DNA of 64,000 bases, from contig OW121743.1 in the NCBI GenBank assembly GCA_933228675.1, positions 97,155,998 through 97,219,997 on the forward strand, read 5' to 3'. Each line of letters begins with the position of its first letter. Position 1 is the first letter of the stretch. Below are positions 12,280-26,600 of the stretch, in pieces. Made by a program: the position numbers and the translations under genes. Under the pieces are notes generated by a model that saw nothing but the letters and a program-made list of their open reading frames with translations, ran no database searches and was not told where the DNA came from. Source of the DNA: Stomorhina lunata. Lineage: Eukaryota > Arthropoda > Insecta > Diptera > Rhiniidae.

Positions 12280-13690
12280 GATTGAAATTTTCCATAGCAA
12301 TTTTTGTATCAAAAATGTTCTGTAAAAATTTTCTATAGAAATTTTTGTAGCAAAAATTTTCTATAGAAATTTTTTGTATTAAAACATTTTCTATAGAAAT
12401 TTTTGTATAAAAACTTTTCTATAGAAATTTTTGTATCAAAAATTTTCTATAGAAATTTTTGTATCAAAAATTTTCTATAGAAATTTTTGTATAAAAAATT
12501 TTCTTTAGAAATTTTTGTATCAAAAATTTTCTATAAACATTTTTGTATCAAAAATTTTCTATAAAAATTTTTGTATCGAAAATATTCTATAAAAATTTTT
12601 GTATCAAAAATTTTCTATCAAAATTTTTGTATCAAAAATTTTCTACAAAAATTTCTGTATCAAAAATTTTCTATAAAAATTTTTGTATCAAAAATTTTCT
12701 ATAAAAATTTTTGTATCAAAAATTTTCTATAAAAATTTTTGTATCAAAAATTTTCTATAAAAATTTTTGTATCAAAAATTTTCTATCAAAAATTTTCTAT
12801 ACAAATTTTTGTATAGAAATTGTATTAAAAACTTTCTATAGAACAAAATCGATGCAAAAATTTCATTAGAAAAGTTTTGCTGCAAAATTTTCTATAGAAA
12901 GTTTTTAAAGCGAAAAAGAAACATATGAAAAAGAATTAAATTTCTATAGAAAATTTTTGATGCAAAAATTTTTAAAAAATATTTTTGATTCAAAAACTTC
13001 TATAGAATATTTTTAATGCAAATATTTTTATAGAAAATTTTTGATGCAAAAGTTTTTTAGAAAACTTTTGATGCGAAAATTTTTATAGAAAATTTTTAAT
13101 GCAAAAATTTTTACATAAAATTTTTAATGGATAGAAAATTTTTGATGCAAAAATTTTTATGGAAAATTTTTGATGCAAAAATTTTTATAGAAAATTTTTG
13201 ATGCAAAAATTTTCTATAAAAATTGCAAAAATGCAAAAATTTTTATAGAAAATTTTTGATGTAAAAATTTTTATAGGAAATTCTTGGTGAAAAAATTTTT
13301 ATAGAAATTTTTTGATGCAAAAATTTTTATAGAAAATTTTTGATGCAAAAATTTTTATAGAAAATTTTTGATGCAAAAATTTTTATAGAAAATTTTTGAT
13401 GCAAAAATTTGTATAGTAACTTTTTGATACAAAAATTTTTATAGAAAATTTTTAATGCAAAAATTTTTATAGAAAATTTTTGATGCTAAAATTTTTATAG
13501 AAAGTTTTTGATGCAAAAATTTTTATAGAATATTTTTGATGCAATTATTTTTATAGAAAATTTTTGATGAAAAAATTTCTATAGAATATTTTTGATGCAA
13601 AAATTTCTATAAAATTTTATTGAAAATTTTTGATGCAAAAATTTTTATCGAAAATTTTTGATGCAAAAATTTTTATAGAAAAATTTGTCA
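12280..13690. repeat. 28-bp minisatellite array with an orientation switch
   Basis: About 50 monomers of roughly 28 bp occur. The left part (12283-12840) has the core ATTTTTGTATCAAAAATTTT joined by CTATAGAA. The right part (about 12940-13690) has AATTTTTGATGCAAAAATTT joined by TTATAGAA. GTATC/GCATC and GATAC/GATGC are reverse complements, so the two halves are in opposite orientation with a disordered junction at about 12790-12960. The array lies just upstream of the first visible exon of the GARNL3-like gene, probably in an intron. Confidence 0.92.
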
Positions 13691-14443
13691 ACACTTTGCT
13701 TTATTAAAATATAATGTTTCTAATGTCTGTGCGAAAATCTGATTGGGCCTGACAATAAATCCAAAAAGAACAGAAATATTTAAAAAACATACTCTGTATT
13801 CGAAAATATTAATTAAAATTTTAGAACTCGTTGTTCTCTAACCAAAAATGGTTTTAATATCTTGTTTAGTTTTGAAGATTTTTTGCAAAAAAGCTACAAA
13901 ATAATATTAAAAAATTAATTAATATTATTATTGTTGCACTTGCTATTTTGACGAAGTCATAAATCAATTTCTATATTGTAAACAAATTTTTCATTGATGT
14001 ATAACATGTATACCTTATCTTTTTTGATTGGAATAGTGTAAGAATGTTAAAATTATTTAAAGAGCCTGTCCAAGCTCATCTGGATACACTAGTTATGCTT
14101 TCCCATGACTTTCCCCTTAAAATTCACTGCAGCTTTTTTAAATATTTAAAAATCGATTTTATTCCTTATCGATAAGTTCAACATTTGAATCATGCAGTTT
14201 ATAAAAATTTCATTGCCGCAAAAATAAATTCCTTAAGTTCCTTTCGATTTTATCATACTTGCAAAAGCTTAAAGTGCTTCATGTACTTCAACTACAAGTG
14301 CATTCAATATGACTCATATTGGTAATATTGTATCAAATATATGAAATCTTTGTATGTAACAAATGTATATAAACTATACATATGTGTATATATTTTTCAC
14401 AATTTTCTTACATACCTATATTTTCTCTCATATTTGATTGCAG
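13691..14443 (+). other. Intron sequence before the first visible exon
   Basis: AT-rich, no coding segment. It ends in a pyrimidine-rich tract and a CAG acceptor at 14441-14443. Confidence 0.6.
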
Positions 14444-14681
14444 GGCACACAAAAGATTGCATTACCTTATCAGGCCAATCAAAAACTTACAGTCAAACAA
14501 ATCCTAACACACTTCACTGGCATCGATGCCTCAACGATGAAAAATCCCAAAGAAATCTTTTCTGCTGACATACAAAAGGATCTGCTGCTCTTGGAGGAGC
14601 AGGAGGGTTCGGTTAATTTTAAATTTGGCGTTGTATATATGAAGCCGGGACAGTGTTGTGATGATGAAATGTTAAGTAATC
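14444..14681 (+). CDS. GARNL3-like: GARNL3-like, first visible exon (RapGAP start)
   Basis: It opens after TTTGATTGCAG with GTQKIALPY and contains [19 protein letters not shown], a very conserved stretch of GARNL3/Rap1GAP-type proteins. Donor GTAAGT at 14682; it ends in phase 1. The upstream in-frame TTG is intronic, so this is not the gene's start. Confidence 0.92.
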
Positions 14682-17600
14682 GTAAGTATATAAATTTATT
14701 TTTGTATGTTTATAGAAATATCTTAATGAATCTTAAGAATATATAAAAAATATTGATTTGGCGCTAAAATTGAAATGTTAAAGTTTACAAATGAATAGTT
14801 AGGAAGAAATGTCATGGTTAAATTTTAATTTTAGCTTTAAGAAAACAAAAAAAATTTCAAACTCATTTGTTTGCCAACATTTTAGTTGCGCTTTAAGACA
14901 AGACAATGGCTACAGATACTTCTTCAAGTATCCATTAAATCTTAAAAAACCTAAATATCTTTTTAATATCTCTTGTTTTCTTTAACAAATGGTTTCATTA
15001 TAATATTTTATATTTTTTGCCATATTGTTGTTTGTTATTCTTGTAGTTATCCTCTTCATATTGTCTGTTCTGCGTTAATGACATTCTTTTGTTGTAGAAA
15101 CAATTTATGAATGCAGCCACTGTATATTCATAGAAATAATTTCAAACATTTTCATCATAATCATCTCATTTTGTTCTTATTTTTTGCAGAGGAAGCGAGC
15201 CAAGACTTTGAGGATTTCTTAGATGTTCTGGGCGAACGTGTGCGTCTTAAAGGTTGGGATCGTTTTCGTGGCGGTTTAGATGTAAAAGGTAAGATATGAT
15301 AGAAATGAAAACAAACACCTAAATAACGAAGTGTTTATAATATCCGACCGATGTGATCCTACAACAGTGTATATGGACAAAGCCTAATGTCTTTTATGCT
15401 ATCAAAAATTTTCTATAACAATTTTTTTATACAAAAAATTTTCTATTTAAGTTTTTTATATACAATTTCTGATACAAAAATGTTTAAAGAAACATTTTCA
15501 TAGAAAAGTTTTGATACAAAAATTTTCTATAGCAGCTTTCAATCAAATTTTCAATAGAAATTTTTGTATCCACAATTTATTTTGTATAGAAATTTTTGTA
15601 TCACAAATTTTTTACAAAAAACAAAAATTTGTTTTCATAGAAAATTTCTATAGAAAATTTCTGATACAAAAATTTTTTATAAAAAATTAAAAAAAAAAAT
15701 TTTATAGAAAATTTTCTAAAAAATTTTGTTTTCATAAACAAAAAAAAAAATTATATAAAAGTTTTGATACAAAAATTTCAATAGAAAATTCTTTATGCAA
15801 AAACTTCTATAGCAAATTTTTGATGCAAAGATTTCCACAGAAAATTTTTGTGCAAAAATTTCTATAAAAAATTTTTGGTACAAAAATTTCTAAAGACATT
15901 TTTTGATACAAAAATTTCTATAGAAAATGTTTGATGCAAAAATTTCTAGAAAATTTTTGATACAAAAATTTTTATAGAAAATTTTTGATACAAAAATTTT
16001 TATAGAAAATTTTTGATACAAAAATTTTTATAGAAAATTTTTGATACAAAAAATTTTATAGAAAATTTTTAATACAAAAATTTTTATAGAAAATTTTTGA
16101 CACAAAAATTTTTATAGAAAATTTTTGACACAAAAATTTTTATAGAAAATTTTTGATAAAAAATTTTATAGAAAATTTTTGATACAAAAATTTTTATTGA
16201 AAATTTTTGATACAAAAATTTTTATAGAAAATTTTTGATACAAAAATTTTTATAGAAAATTTTTGATACAAAAATTTGTATAGAAAATTTTTGATACAAA
16301 AATTTTTATAGAAAATTTTTGATACAAAAATTTTTATAGAAAATTTTTGATGCAAAAATTTTTATAGAAAATTTTTGATGCAAAAATTTTTATAGAAAAT
16401 TTTTGATGCAAAAATTTTTATAGAAAATTTTTGATGCAAAAATTTTTATAGAAAATTTTTGATGCAAAAATTTTTATAGAAAATTTTTGATGCAAAAATT
16501 TTTATAGAAAATTTTTGATGCAAAAATTTTTATAGAAAATTTTTGATGCAAAAATTTTTATAGAAAATTTTTGATGCAAAAATTTTTATAGAAAATTTTT
16601 GATGCAAAAATTTTTATAGAAAATTTTTGATACAAAAATTTTTATAGAAAATTTTTGATACAAAAATTTTTATAGAAAATTTTTGATACAAAAATTTTTA
16701 TAGAAAATTTTTGATACAAAAATTTTTATAGAAAATTTTTGATACAAAAATTTTTATAGAAAATTTTTGATACAAAAATTTTTATAGAAAATTTTTGATA
16801 CAAAAATTTTTATAGAAAATTTTTAAAACAAAAATTTTTATAGAAAATTTTTGATACAAAAATTTTCTATGAAAATTTTTGATACAAAAATTTTTATAGA
16901 AAATTTTTGGTACAAAAATTTTCTATGAAAATTTTTGATACAAAAATTTTTATAGAAAATTTTTGGTACAAAAATTTTTATAGAAAATTTTTGGTACAAA
17001 AATTTTTATAGAAAATTTTTAATACAAAAATTTTTATAGAAAATTTTTAATACAAAAATTTTTATAAATAATTTTTGATACAAAAATTTTTGATATAAAT
17101 ATTTTTATAGAAAATTTTTGATACAAATATTTTTATAGAAAATTTTTGATACAAATATTTTTATAGAAAATTTTGAAAGAAAGTTTTTAACGAAAACAAC
17201 AAAAACAAAAGAAGCAATTTTGGTGTAGGGTAAAAAATACGAAAAAAATGTTTTAAAATTTTTTAATTTTTAAATGGATTGACTATTGTTGTAAAATTTA
17301 AGTAAAACTAGATAAAGATAATTTTTTACAAGAAGTTTGTTACAAGGAAAACACAAAAAGTTTAAATACACTTTCCTATTATACAAACCTACATGTGTAT
17401 GTAATTTTCTTAATTTGGAAAAACCAATTTACCTTTTTTGTCAAATCAAATCATATTTAAACCTTTACTCCCTTTTTAATTTCGTAGTATAACCTTTCAA
17501 ACAATGACCAATAGAAATCACTTAACCTCCAAATTGGTTAAGGATAGGTTCCCTTTCTAAATTATCCTTGTTTGTCCTTTTTTATGTTCACAAGATGGCC

Positions 17601-20600
17601 ATTTAATTATGTTTGCGTTGGCAGCCCCTTAAAATATGTTATTAAGTTTATCTCTATATTCAAAGAGATACTCTTACGTTATTTTTGTTGTTTTTTAATA
17701 TCAACTAATGTATATCCTTGTTATCCTTTCTTCTAAACCTTTTTTTCTCATTTTCTTTTTTCCATTTGTGGCTTCAATTTGTTATTCAGGTGATATGACT
17801 GGTAAATATTCTGTGTATACTTTGCACGAGGGTCATGAAATTATGTTTCATGTTTCAACACTTTTGCCCTTTTCTAAGGATAATCGACAACAGGTGAGTT
17901 ATTTATTGTATTTATTATAAGTTTTCTCTTACACAACTTGCATTTTAATTTCTGTTTCATATATTCTTTGGTCATAATGATAGATAATAAAAATGTTCAT
18001 TAAATTACTTTAATTGTATAATTATTTAGGGTATTTTGAAATTATGTTAAACATTTAATGTGGGCTAAGGGATTCTTTAATTAGGATTAATTTACAAATG
18101 ATGTTGAATGATATGGAAATTAGCATAATCAGGATAATGTGAATCCTATAAAAAATTATAAAATTTTTATTTGTGATAAAAGTTTTTATTACAAAAAAAT
18201 ATTGGAAAACTTAACAATTGAATTCTTGATTTAAAATTTAAAATTTAGCTATAAAAAGCTTTTGGTATCGAATTCCACTATAGAAAACTTCCAATTCAAA
18301 ATGTTAAAAGCAAAATTTGACTCATAACAAAATATTTTTAAATTTTCATTAAAAAATTCTACTAAAACTGTTTTTAGTATTCTTTATTGATTTTCATTGA
18401 GATTTTCTTTTTAATGTAATATTTTTTTATGGAAATGAAATTTAAATTGGGCTTAAAAATTTCTTATAGAAAATGATAAAAGTAATCTTTTAATATATAA
18501 AATTTTTATAAGAAAATGTTTTCATAGAAAATTTCTTAGAAAAAGTTTCTTCAAAAATTTTCTGTGTAAAATATTCTTAGAGAAAACTTTGGTGCAAAAT
18601 TTTATTAGAGGTAATTTCCAGTATAAACAATGTTTTTTTAGAACATTTTTGATGTTAAATTTATTTAACATTTTTTTTTTTTTTTTGTTTGTACTAAGTT
18701 TTGTAAAATTTTATTACAAAATATTTTCAGTGAAAAATTTTTCTAAAAATTTTGAAACGGAAAGTTTTTGGTATAAAATTTTTATAGATAATTTCTTAAA
18801 AAAATTTTTGTTGTTTAATTTTTTTTTTTTAATTTAAGAAGTAAAATTTATATAGAAAAAATTTTCGATGTTAAAATTTCTGATAGAAAATTTTAAAAGT
18901 AAACTTTTTATAGAGAAAATTTTCATAGAGATTTTCTTACAAAAAATATCTTAAAATTTTTACAGAAAATTTTTGTGCAAAATTTTATTAGAGACAATTT
19001 CCAGTATAAAATTTTATTAAAGAAACTTTTGTTATTTTAAACAATACAAAATATTAGTTGTTGAAATTTTTATTGTTAAAAATTTTTTAAAGAAAAATTT
19101 TTTGATGTTGAAAATTTGTCATCAAAAATGTTTTATGTTAAATTTATCTAAGAGAAAATTTTTGATTTATTTAAAAAAAAATTAAAGAAAATCTAACTTT
19201 TCCAAGAAAATTTTTTCTAAAAGAAAAATGTTTACGAATTTACTGCTTAAATTTCCTAAAAAAAACTGGTATTGAAATTTTTTATTAAATAACTTTACAT
19301 ACAGGAAAGTCTTCATAGAATATTGTTATAAAAAATTTGAAATTTACTTTTTTATTAGAAAATTTTCCGATATTGGTATATTTCTAAGAAATTATTTCTA
19401 TATATCAAATTTTTCTTAGGAAATATTTGGTCCTAAAAATTTAACATAGCAAAATTTTGATTTCGAATATAGAATATTTTCCCTTATTGAATTTATCAAC
19501 GGATTTTTTTTTTGATTTTATTTACATAAAAAGTTTGTTCAACTTTCATATAATTGTTTTTAGCTAATTTTTTTTTAAGAAAAATCTTCGATATTAAAAC
19601 TTTTTTTGAAAAATTTTCTTTGAATTTTTCGATATGAAAATACCTTAATATTAAATTTTTTATAGAATATTTTTGGATTAATACATTTTTCAAAGTAAAT
19701 TTTCGGATACTGAATTTTCATTAAAAATTTTCGATATTTAATTTTTCTTAAATTTTTTTGATTGTAATAAAATTTTTTATAGCAAAATTTTCAATTGTAA
19801 CATTTTTATAGAAAACTTTTTGTTATTAAAGTTTATAATAATAAAAATCTAAAATTAAAAAATTTTGAAATATTCATAGAAAATGTTCCTCTTAAAAATT
19901 ATTAACGAAGTTTTTTAAATTTTTATTAAACTGAAATCTTGATAGAAAAATGTTCGATATTGAAATATTTTATAAAAAAAATTTTCTAAGTAAATTTTCC
20001 GATATTGAACTTTTTCAAAAATTTTCGATAGAAAAACATCCATACAATTTTTTTTTATATTTTCCGATATTAGCATTTTTTAATATAAAAAATTTTATAA
20101 AAAATTTTTCTATATATTTTTCGAAGCAAAAGTTTTCGTATTCAAACTGTAATAGAAAATTTTTCGATATTGGAATTTTTGTATGAAAATATTTCTATAT
20201 ACAAAATTTTTCTTAGAAAATATTTCGGTACTAAAAATTTTGATTTTGAAATCATTATAAAATATTTTTTGTTATTGAAACAAAATTTTTAGAAATTCTA
20301 TTTATATTTTTTTGAATTTTGATAGATAATTTTTTGATATTGAAATTTTAATAGAAAATTTTTTGATAATGAAATTTTGAAAGAATTTTTTTATTACATT
20401 GTTCGATATTAAAATTTTTTCATATAATTTTTTATAGCAAAATTATTGATATATAAATTTTTTTCTAAGCAAAATTTTGGATTCTTAAATATTTGGATTT
20501 TGGATTATTGATATATAAATTTTTTTCTAAGCAAAATTTTGGATTCTTAAATATTTGGATTTTGGATATCATAATATTTATAGAAAATTTTTCGTTTTTA

Positions 20601-23600
20601 GAATTTTTTCATAATAAAAATTTTATATAGAAAAACATTGATTTTAAATTTTTTTTGAAAATTACATTTCCACAAAAAAAAACAATTTATAAAAATTTTT
20701 TCGATACTGAAATTTTTCTATAAAAGTTTTCAATTTTAAAATTTTCATAAAAAAATGTTCTTTAAATTTTTCGATATTGAAATATTTTACTGAAAATTTT
20801 TGATATAAATATTTTCCCAAATAAATTTTGAAATTGAAATTTTTGTAAAAAAATTTCAAAATTAAAATTTTCATAGAAGATTTTTCGATATTAAAATTAT
20901 CAAAGATTTTTTCATATTAAAATTTGTTTATATATAAATTTCTTTTAAATAAAATTTTTGATACTAAAATTATTCGATATATAAATTTTTCCTAAGCAAA
21001 ACTTTTAATATAAAAATTTTTTTTAGAAAACTTTTTTTTTTTTTGATGATAAAAAATTTTTATAGAATAATGTTGATTTTAAAACTTTTCCGTTGTTGAA
21101 ATTATCAACGAAAAGTTTTTAAAATTACATTTCAATGAAACATTTTTTGATATATTAATTTTATATAAGTTTTTTGACATTGAAATTTTTATAAAAAAAT
21201 TTTCGATATTAAAACTTTCTTAGACAATTATTATTCTAATTTTTCGAAATTAAAATATTTTGATATGATATTTTTTAAAGAAATTTTTCGGTTTATAAAT
21301 TAATATTAGTAAATTTTTCGAAAATAACATTTTTTTAAAAAAATTTTATATATAAAAATTTTCATAGAACTTTTTTTTATCAATTCTTCGACATTGAATT
21401 TTTTTGATACAAATTTTTTTTTTTCAGAAAATTTTTCGATATATACATTTTTTCTAAGCTTAACTTTTGATGTTAAAATTTCGTTATTTAAATTTTTCAT
21501 AGGAAATTTTTTATTACAATAAATTTGGAGAAAGATTTAATGCAAAATTTGAGACAAAAAAATGTATGCAATAAATTACTATTTAATGATATTTTACTGA
21601 AAATGTTAGAATTTCAAATAACTAAGAAATTTAATGTTACGGATACTAAAGCTTATTTTAAATTTCAAAACAAAAAAGTTATATCATTCTCCCTTATCTA
21701 TTATTTCAGGTGGAACGTAAACGACACATTGGCAATGATATTGTAAATATTGTTTTCATTGATCAAAGTATGTCTGCCAATGTTGACACTGTTTTGCCCA
21801 CAATGTTTGATCCCACATGGATAAAAAGCCAATTTACACGTAAGCCCTAAACGAATTGAACTCAATTTATTTGAACATAATTTTTCATTTAAAACAAATA
21901 TTTAACGACAGACGTACTTATGTAAATAATACGCAAATAAATATAAACTTGTCGTCTATATTTACAGATATTTTTGCTGTGGTAACTAAAACTGAACAAA
22001 CCTATCGTTTGGCCATATTTTGTGATGAAAATGTGCCACCATTTGGTCCAACTTTACCAAACCCACCAGAATTTACAGTAAGTAAATAAATAAATAAACG
22101 AACGAACGTAAAACGACCAACAAACAAACAAAAGCGCAATAAATAAAACTCATACATTTACAGTGACAATTCGTTTATGGCAACTATAGATGCTATAAAA
22201 GCAATAAATTTTCTGGAATATAAAATTAAATGATTTTTATAGAATTGAAAACTAGATGCATAAGAGAGGTATATAATTGAGTTATGTTTGTTTCAATTTC
22301 AACAAAGAAAAATATGTTGGTTATTTTTCAATTGATTGCAAAAACTAACTGTATTCATGAATATTTTGCGTAATAAAAATGAATATGCGTTTTTATTTAT
22401 TTTCGACTAAATGAAGCCATGGTTTGACCCACATATACAAACTTATAATCATTCACACATATACTCAAAATATTGATTTTAATGTCTTTTTTTCGACCCT
22501 CAGACCAAAATTGAAAATAACACATCGTTTTTGTACATAAATGTTTAACATCAATTTAACCAGCGAAAATAATTTATGGTGTTAAATTAAAAAATTACCC
22601 CAATGGCAACATACTTGTAAATTTTATACTCGTATGTGTATTCAAAATTTTATACATACAAGTACATGTACATTTTTACTGTTGGTACGTTTGTATGCAT
22701 GTATGTATGTATGTATGTATGTAGTAGTACTATATGTACATTGTCATATAATTATTGTTAATAAGTTAACAACCAGTGGGATGATAGAGTTTAACCCATG
22801 TTCATTTACCAATTTTATTCCATTATATAAAATTACAATAAATATTGTTATTCGTTCAATAACAGCTTTTACAATTTGAACTCATTAAAATCTACATTTT
22901 TCTCTGAATCCTTCGTCTGACAAGCCACATGGGGTAATTAATCAACTATACCAGACTCTACAACATCGGTAATTGTTTGTAGTTGCTACTAATGGAGGAT
23001 TGTCGTCGATATTGGCAAACATCAGGGATTCACTGATGGCAACGTAGCCGCTTTATTTTGATACATTATTGATATTTGCACGTATATACCAGTTGACAGC
23101 AGCAGCAGTTGATAAGTAATTAAAAAATAAGTGGCACAGAGTTATTTTTAAAGTACATAGAATATCCTCAATATAAATACATGTACATATAACTATTCAA
23201 AAACTCAATTGTGGTTATAGAATAATTTGAAATTTAATTGGTAAATAATTTGCAATTGATAAATTGTAGATTGTTATCGGCTTTGTTGAAAAATCGTCTT
23301 AAAACCAACTCCTCAGTGGGCAAATCGGTATATTTGTATTCGTCTTCCTATGTTTTATTGTAATGAAGGATAAACAAAGGTGGTCTTGTAACGGAGCTGT
23401 GGTCAAATATGGACTACCCGAGTCGGATAATTATAAAAAGATAAGTTCTATAAGGTATCCGATACAACGCTTTAAACTGGGGCGAAATCGCGGCCTTCGA
23501 CTTTTAAGCAAACATTGTGTAACATACCTTTGGGATTTTCAAACTAATTTATATGGCAAAAAGTTTAATAATTTGCAATATCTAAACATATCCGTTTATT

Positions 23601-26600
23601 TGTCAAAACGCTTAGGTTAAATGAAATTCTTTAGTATAAGAGAACTTTTGACAAATTATTAGTAGTAAACCTTATATGTTATATAGTACCAATTCAGAAA
23701 CCTCGGTCGACTTATGCGCAACAACTTTGCAAAAATGCACGGTTTACGATTTAATTAATTTTAAGTAATTTTCAGTGGCTCCACCTGTCGGAAATTGTTC
23801 ATACCAATTAAAAAGCTTTCGTCGGCTCATGCGCAACGACTTTGCTAAAGATCATAGCATGATCAAAGGCTCAGTTTACTATTTAATTAATTTTAAGTAA
23901 ACCTTTGCTGGCTCATTTGTAACATTTTTGCTAAAGATCATAGTATGATCAAATGCACAGTTTACAACTTAATTCATTTTAAGTAATTTTCAATGGCGCC
24001 ATCTGTCGGAAAATACTCATACTTGAAAACCTTCATCGGCTCATGCGCAACAACTTTGCTAAAGAGCATAAAATGATAAAATGCATAGTTTACTATTCTA
24101 CACATGTGACAGCGCATACAAAAAGGGACTTAAGGGTATTTTGCGCGTATAGAGAAAGGGACCTAAGGGTAAAAACGGTTTCGTTCAGTAGTTGCATATG
24201 TATATTTAAGATTTCTTTGGTACCAATTGAATTCGTTATATTTTCTAAAAATGTAGTTTACATATTGTGCGTATTCGTATTACTTTATGAGATGTTAAGT
24301 TATCATTTTATCCCTTTTTAGGGCTTACTAAATCAAAAAAGTACCAACAACGTGTTCAATATTTGTTTCACATTTACTGATTTCAATACAAAGTTTCTTT
24401 CTATATTCATTGGTTAAAAATAGTAATAATAATAATAATTTCCACGATAGCATTCCAATTGGAACAAGTGGTACTTCTCTCAGACAAAGAGCTGCATCCG
24501 ATTCTATTTTTAAACTCATTGAAATTTAAAAATAGTACTAAAAACAATTTTCACCCTTTTTTACCCCCAATTTTGCATAGTTTTGAAAAAAATACCAAAC
24601 ACCTGACCGCTTTTTTATAGGTGTTCAAAACGTAATTTAAATTTTGTTTCTATACCTATTACTTTAGGAGATATAACGTTATTGATTTTTCCCCCTTTTC
24701 ATCCATTTTTACCCCCTTAGCGGCACAACTTCCAAAAGTCCTTACATGATCTTTACTGCAAAAAGGTACCCATCGTCCAATAAATATATATATAACCATA
24801 CCTAGAGTTACACGTGAAATAATAAAACTTATGAATAATAAAAATATTGTATGATTTGTATACACTATTTTTCTTTGAAATTATATTTAGAAAATCAAAA
24901 ACACTTTATGGAAGTCGAATTTCACAAATTTTTGACCACATATGCAATAAATAGTATATATTGTTTTATTGTGGGGACGATATAACATACTTGATTTTCT
25001 ATAAATCTGACCTATCTAAATCCATTTCAGTTTACTTGTTTAATTTTTAAAAGGTTGCTTATTTACCTCTATCCAAAGTTGGCTATTGAAAAATAAAGGG
25101 GTTAAAACTTTTGACATTTCAACAAAATTTTAAAAGGATGGCAGAAAAAATTGTTTCATCCAGCAACCCGGGCGTAGCCTGATAGTAGTCTTCTTTTATG
25201 TTTTACTTAAGAATTATGATGCTTAAAGTCCTATATTATATTGTTTTATAGATCCAGCACTTTCATCGAATCCGAAACTCGAACATAAAAAGTTGACTGG
25301 GAAGGCTTCAAAGTAGCTTCCTAACTAAATACTATCTCGTTGTTGAAACTTTACTTTCTTTGTTCTGACTATTTTGTAGATGGTTCATGTGAAGTTTGTT
25401 CAAAATCGGTTAAGCGGTTCTACATTTATCACATTTTTTGTAACAAAATAATTAGTATTTTTTTAGAATCCGTGGAAATTTTTTATATTTACATATTTTA
25501 TAATATAATCTCCATATATTGCATAAACTTTATAATTTATTTCTACACATCGTAAACAGTGCATTCGATCATGCCATGATATTTAACAAAGTTGTTGCTT
25601 GTAAGTCGAAGAAATTTTTAATTTAGTTATATTAATATTCGACTGAAAATTATTTAAAATGAATTGAATCGTAAACTATAAATTTGATCATGTGCTGATC
25701 GGACAAAATCAACAAAATTATGAAAAATTAATTGGATATTTGTATAATGTCTTTCCTTTATGTTGATGGTACAGTTAAATAGTTTGTTTATAAAATAGGA
25801 GGTTAATTTTCAAGCCTAAAAATGTCTTACTTGAACAAACTATGTAATAAGTAGTCTGTTTCTTTACTTCCTGGGTAAGTTTGGACAAATAAGAATAATT
25901 TTAGACTTAATATAAATATAATAATAAAAACAATTTTTTGTTTCCAATTAAAATTATGAAAATAATTTGTTACACAAACGTACACAGAGAAAGTTTTGTG
26001 TAGTTTTGATAAATTAAGCTCACAATTTAGTAAAGACTCAAAACAAAACAGAGTACGGCAACACAATTAAGTAACTTCGGACTGGTTTGGGTATTTTCGT
26101 TATCGTACGAGAACACAATTAATAAATAATTTCACATTTTAAATTAATACATAATTTTATATTTAGTCTTCCTTAATATTAAATATATCTGACAAAATAC
26201 TTTTTGGAACATTCACGTTAAAACTTTAATATTCTGACTTACCCACCAAGTGAAAGTTTTAATTTAAACGATTTCCAAAAACTTAAGTACCTACACATTA
26301 TACTTACATACATACATAAATATATATTTATTTAGTTGTCGGTTGGTGATACTTCTGCAAAACTTTAACAAACTTTTAAGGCAAAAATCACGTTCTGTTG
26401 TCTTTAATGATGTGGCGTGTAAATATTTTTGCAAAACAAAAGTTTTAAGTTGTCATGTTAACATAAACATCAGTCAAGTTCGTCAGCAAATAATTGAAAA
26501 GCAGAGATAATTTTTGTTTATTTTATCTAAGATGAACAAATAACAATTAAAAATTTTTGGAAAACAATTACGGCTTTATTTGCGAAAGAATAAAAGGTGG

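Noticed and set aside
12280..17180. Regular short repeats that could suggest a CRISPR array
   Set aside because: There are no unique spacers, monomers are contiguous, and the surrounding sequence is a eukaryotic gene with introns. These are minisatellites.
23363..23620. 85-codon + strand open frame in the 7.3-kb intron
   Set aside because: No known motif, no splice support; composition not clearly coding.
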